The notes under the pieces: generated by a model
Told to the model about the DNA's origin: nothing
Databases searched by the model: none
What the model saw: the letters and a program-made list of their open reading frames with translations, nothing else
Translations under genes and position numbers: made by a program
NCBI RefSeq assembly: GCF_031157355.1
Contig: NZ_JAVIFT010000001.1
Span: forward strand, 1,302,001 to 1,366,000
Reading direction: 5' to 3'
Origin: Hyphomicrobium sp. LHD-15
GTDB lineage: Bacteria; Pseudomonadota; Alphaproteobacteria; Rhizobiales; Hyphomicrobiaceae
DNA: 64,000 nucleotides
Shown: positions 62,235-64,000 of the stretch, one piece after another
How positions within the stretch are numbered: position 1 is the first letter of the stretch
Layout of the letters: every line of letters begins with the position of its first letter

Positions 62235-64000
62235 ATGGCCACCGATCCCGGAGCGCCCGCCGCCGCGTCCTCAGCCGACGCGCCAAAGAAATCCGGCAGA
62301 GGCTGGCGGATTTTTCGCACCATCCTGATCGGCGCCGTCGTTTCGATCGCGCTTCTCCTCATCTTCCCGCCACTCGGCATCATCAAGGATCAGCTCGCCA
62401 AGAGCGTCGGCGAGTCCATCGGCCGCAAGGTCACGATCGGCGGCATGCGCCTCAAGCTTGGACCGAAGCTCGATGTCGCCTTCGACCAGGTCGCGGTTTC
62501 GAACCCCGAGGGGATGCCCGCGCGCGACGTGTTCCAGGCCGAAACCGTCCAAGCCACCGTGGACCTGCTGCCGCTGCTGAAAGGCCGGGTGCGGACGGAT
62601 AGCGTCGCACTCATCAAGCCGGTGTTCGCTCTCGAGGAAGATGCAAACGGCACGCGGAACTGGGTGTTCACGACAACGGGCACCGTCAGCGGCGGGCCGC
62701 AGCTGAGCCTTCCGCCGGTTTCGACGATCGAGAATGGGACGCTCACCTTCCAAAGCGCTAAGACCGGCGCGCAGCGCGCCGCAAGCGCCATCAACTCCGT
62801 GCAGACGCTCGATCAGGTGGCTGGCTCCCTCGCCGGCAAGGGTTCGTTCATCGCAAATGCCGAAACCGTCGTTTTCGACGTCGCGCTCGCGGACTTCAAT
62901 GCGGTGATCGGCGGCAAAACCTCGCCCCTCAAGGCCTCGATCGACGGGCGCCCGCTCAAGGCTTCTGTCGATGGCGATGCGCAGTTCTCGGCCGCTGCCG
63001 AGTTCAAAGGCGATGTCAGCGCCTCCACGTCATCGTTGTTCGAACTCGCGCGCTGGCTCGGCGCCGATACGACCGTCTCCGGCGAGCCGCTCAAGACTTC
63101 GCTCGAAGGCAGGATCCTGGCCACGACACGCGACGTGACGTTCGCGGAAACCGACGTGATGATCAACACCACGAGCAGCCGGTTCGACGGCGTACTCGAT
63201 CTCGGGGGGCAGCGGCCCAAGCTTTCGGGCACGCTCGCGAGCGAGCATGTCGATCTCGGACGGATCGTGAAAACGCAGGGCCGAACCTCGCTTGCGCCCG
63301 AAACCGTGCCGACCGCGTTCGAACCGCAGGTCACGGCCGGGTGGCAGCAGCTTCTCGACGACCTCAATACGCTCGAACGCGGGCCACAAGCCGCCGCACA
63401 GGCCGAGGCGCTCGCGAGTGCCGCGCCGGCGACACTCGGATGGAGCGAGCAGCCTTTCAACCTCAAATCCCTCAGTAGCCTCGATCTCGATCTCGCGATC
63501 AGCGCCGCTGCGGTCACTTACGGCGCGCTCGATCTCAAACAGGCCCGGGTCAAAGCCGCCATCACCGACGGCGTGCTCGACGCCAATCTCGACGAACTGG
63601 CCGTGGGTGACGGCAAGGCGACGGGCAAGCTCAATCTCGACAGCCGGGCTTCCCCGCCGCGCGCAGCCCTCAACTTGAACCTGACGGACGTCGCCGCCGA
63701 GCCAATCGTCACCGAAATCACCGGCAAGCCGTTGCTGGCCGGAACGTCGAACGTCGAGATCTCGGCGACGGCCGCCGGACAGAACCAGAGCCAACTCACG
63801 TCGACGCTGGAAGGAAAAGCGCATTTTCGAATGGGCGAGGGCGCGCTGCGCGGCTTCGACGTGCGGCGCATGATCTTCGAGTGGTGGAAGAGCTGGAAGT
63901 TCGATCTCGCCATGCGCACCGGCTTCCAAAAGCTCGAAGCGCAGTACGACATCAAGAAGGGAATTTTGCGCAGCCAGCCCGGGCTTTCGGTGGGTGGCTC
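62235..64000 (+). CDS. AsmA family protein (3' end outside the window)
   Basis: At least 588 codons, open to the window end. N-terminal cytoplasmic tail and one transmembrane helix (GWRIFRTILIGAVVSIALLLIFPPLG), then the AsmA N-terminal domain (IGRKVTIGGMRLKLGPKLDVAFDQVAVSNPEGMPARDVFQAETVQATVDLLPLL) and later the C-terminal repeat part (AHFRMGEGALRGFDVRRMIFEWW). AsmA-type proteins sit in the inner membrane and affect outer membrane lipid or protein transport. The ATG at 62235 is chosen; in-frame ATGs at 62178 and 62199 precede it. Confidence 0.88.
   Translation, partial: MATDPGAPAAASSADAPKKSGRGWRIFRTILIGAVVSIALLLIFPPLGIIKDQLAKSVGESIGRKVTIGGMRLKLGPKLDVAFDQVAVSNPEGMPARDVFQAETVQATVDLLPLLKGRVRTDSVALIKPVFALEEDANGTRNWVFTTTGTVSGGPQLSLPPVSTIENGTLTFQSAKTGAQRAASAINSVQTLDQVAGSLAGKGSFIANAETVVFDVALADFNAVIGGKTSPLKASIDGRPLKASVDGDAQFSAAAEFKGDVSASTSSLFELARWLGADTTVSGEPLKTSLEGRILATTRDVTFAETDVMINTTSSRFDGVLDLGGQRPKLSGTLASEHVDLGRIVKTQGRTSLAPETVPTAFEPQVTAGWQQLLDDLNTLERGPQAAAQAEALASAAPATLGWSEQPFNLKSLSSLDLDLAISAAAVTYGALDLKQARVKAAITDGVLDANLDELAVGDGKATGKLNLDSRASPPRAALNLNLTDVAAEPIVTEITGKPLLAGTSNVEISATAAGQNQSQLTSTLEGKAHFRMGEGALRGFDVRRMIFEWWKSWKFDLAMRTGFQKLEAQYDIKKGILRSQPGLSVGG

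Noticed and set aside
1-64000. CRISPR arrays, insertion sequences and prophage genes
   Set aside because: No regular spaced repeats, transposase, integrase or phage genes were seen on either strand.

Overview
The window looks like chromosomal DNA of a denitrifying alphaproteobacterium of the order Hyphomicrobiales (Rhizobiales), plausibly Hyphomicrobium-like. The clues are moderately high GC, an AcpXL-type very-long-chain fatty acid module, the plsX-fabH-ihfA-merR block beside tRNA-Pro(GGG), a cytochrome bc1 chaperone, a K+-independent H+-pyrophosphatase and a TAT-exported repeat protein. The genus is an inference.

Region 1 (1-9.8 kb): a respiratory nitrate reductase operon on the + strand, narK (NarK1-NarK2 fusion, cut by the window start)-narG-narH-narJ-narI, followed by a parvulin-type prolyl isomerase and a small unknown gene.

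Region 2 (9.8-20.6 kb): cofactor genes suited to life without oxygen. ubiD-ubiX (-) diverge from ubiT-ubiU-ubiV (+), the O2-independent ubiquinone pathway, and an FAD amine-oxidase-like gene follows ubiV. Facing it is a - strand operon: pqqA (a 38-codon peptide gene) -pqqD-pqqE, then a four-helix membrane protein, a SerC-like aminotransferase and a dihydroorotate-dehydrogenase-like enzyme. The oxygen-linked PQQ genes pqqB and pqqC are not in the window. A DNR/NNR-type CRP-family regulator follows.

Region 3 (20.6-34.7 kb): a lipid or polyketide-like gene set. A - strand operon (MaoC-SDR fusion, FkbH-like protein, second acyl carrier protein) diverges from acpXL-fabZXL-fabF2XL-fabF1XL-adh, and a second fabF2/fabF1 pair follows. 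Both first members of the pairs lack the catalytic Cys, so each pair resembles a ketosynthase plus chain-length-factor heterodimer. A porin, a DUF2478 protein and a possible lipid A oxidase-like barrel follow.

Recurrent 14-bp palindromes of the type TTRAC-N4-GTTAA lie between ubiD and ubiT, upstream of pqqA and between the two lipid operons. A related site precedes DUF2478. This suggests that one FNR/NNR-type regulator, possibly the one encoded here, links nitrate respiration, anaerobic quinone supply, the pqqADE operon and the lipid cluster.

Region 4 (35-64 kb): mostly ordinary core genes. They include tRNA-Pro, a 4'-phosphopantetheinyl transferase, a MerR regulator, ihfA, fabH, plsX, yceD, a bc1 chaperone, bamE, hppA, ridA, a cyanide-insensitive-type cytochrome bd oxidase (cydAB/cioAB), a MASE1 sensor kinase with a convergent single-domain response regulator, trmFO, an N-acyltransferase, a HIT protein, an alpha/beta hydrolase lipoprotein, pcp, a TAT-exported beta-helix protein and the start of an AsmA-family gene.
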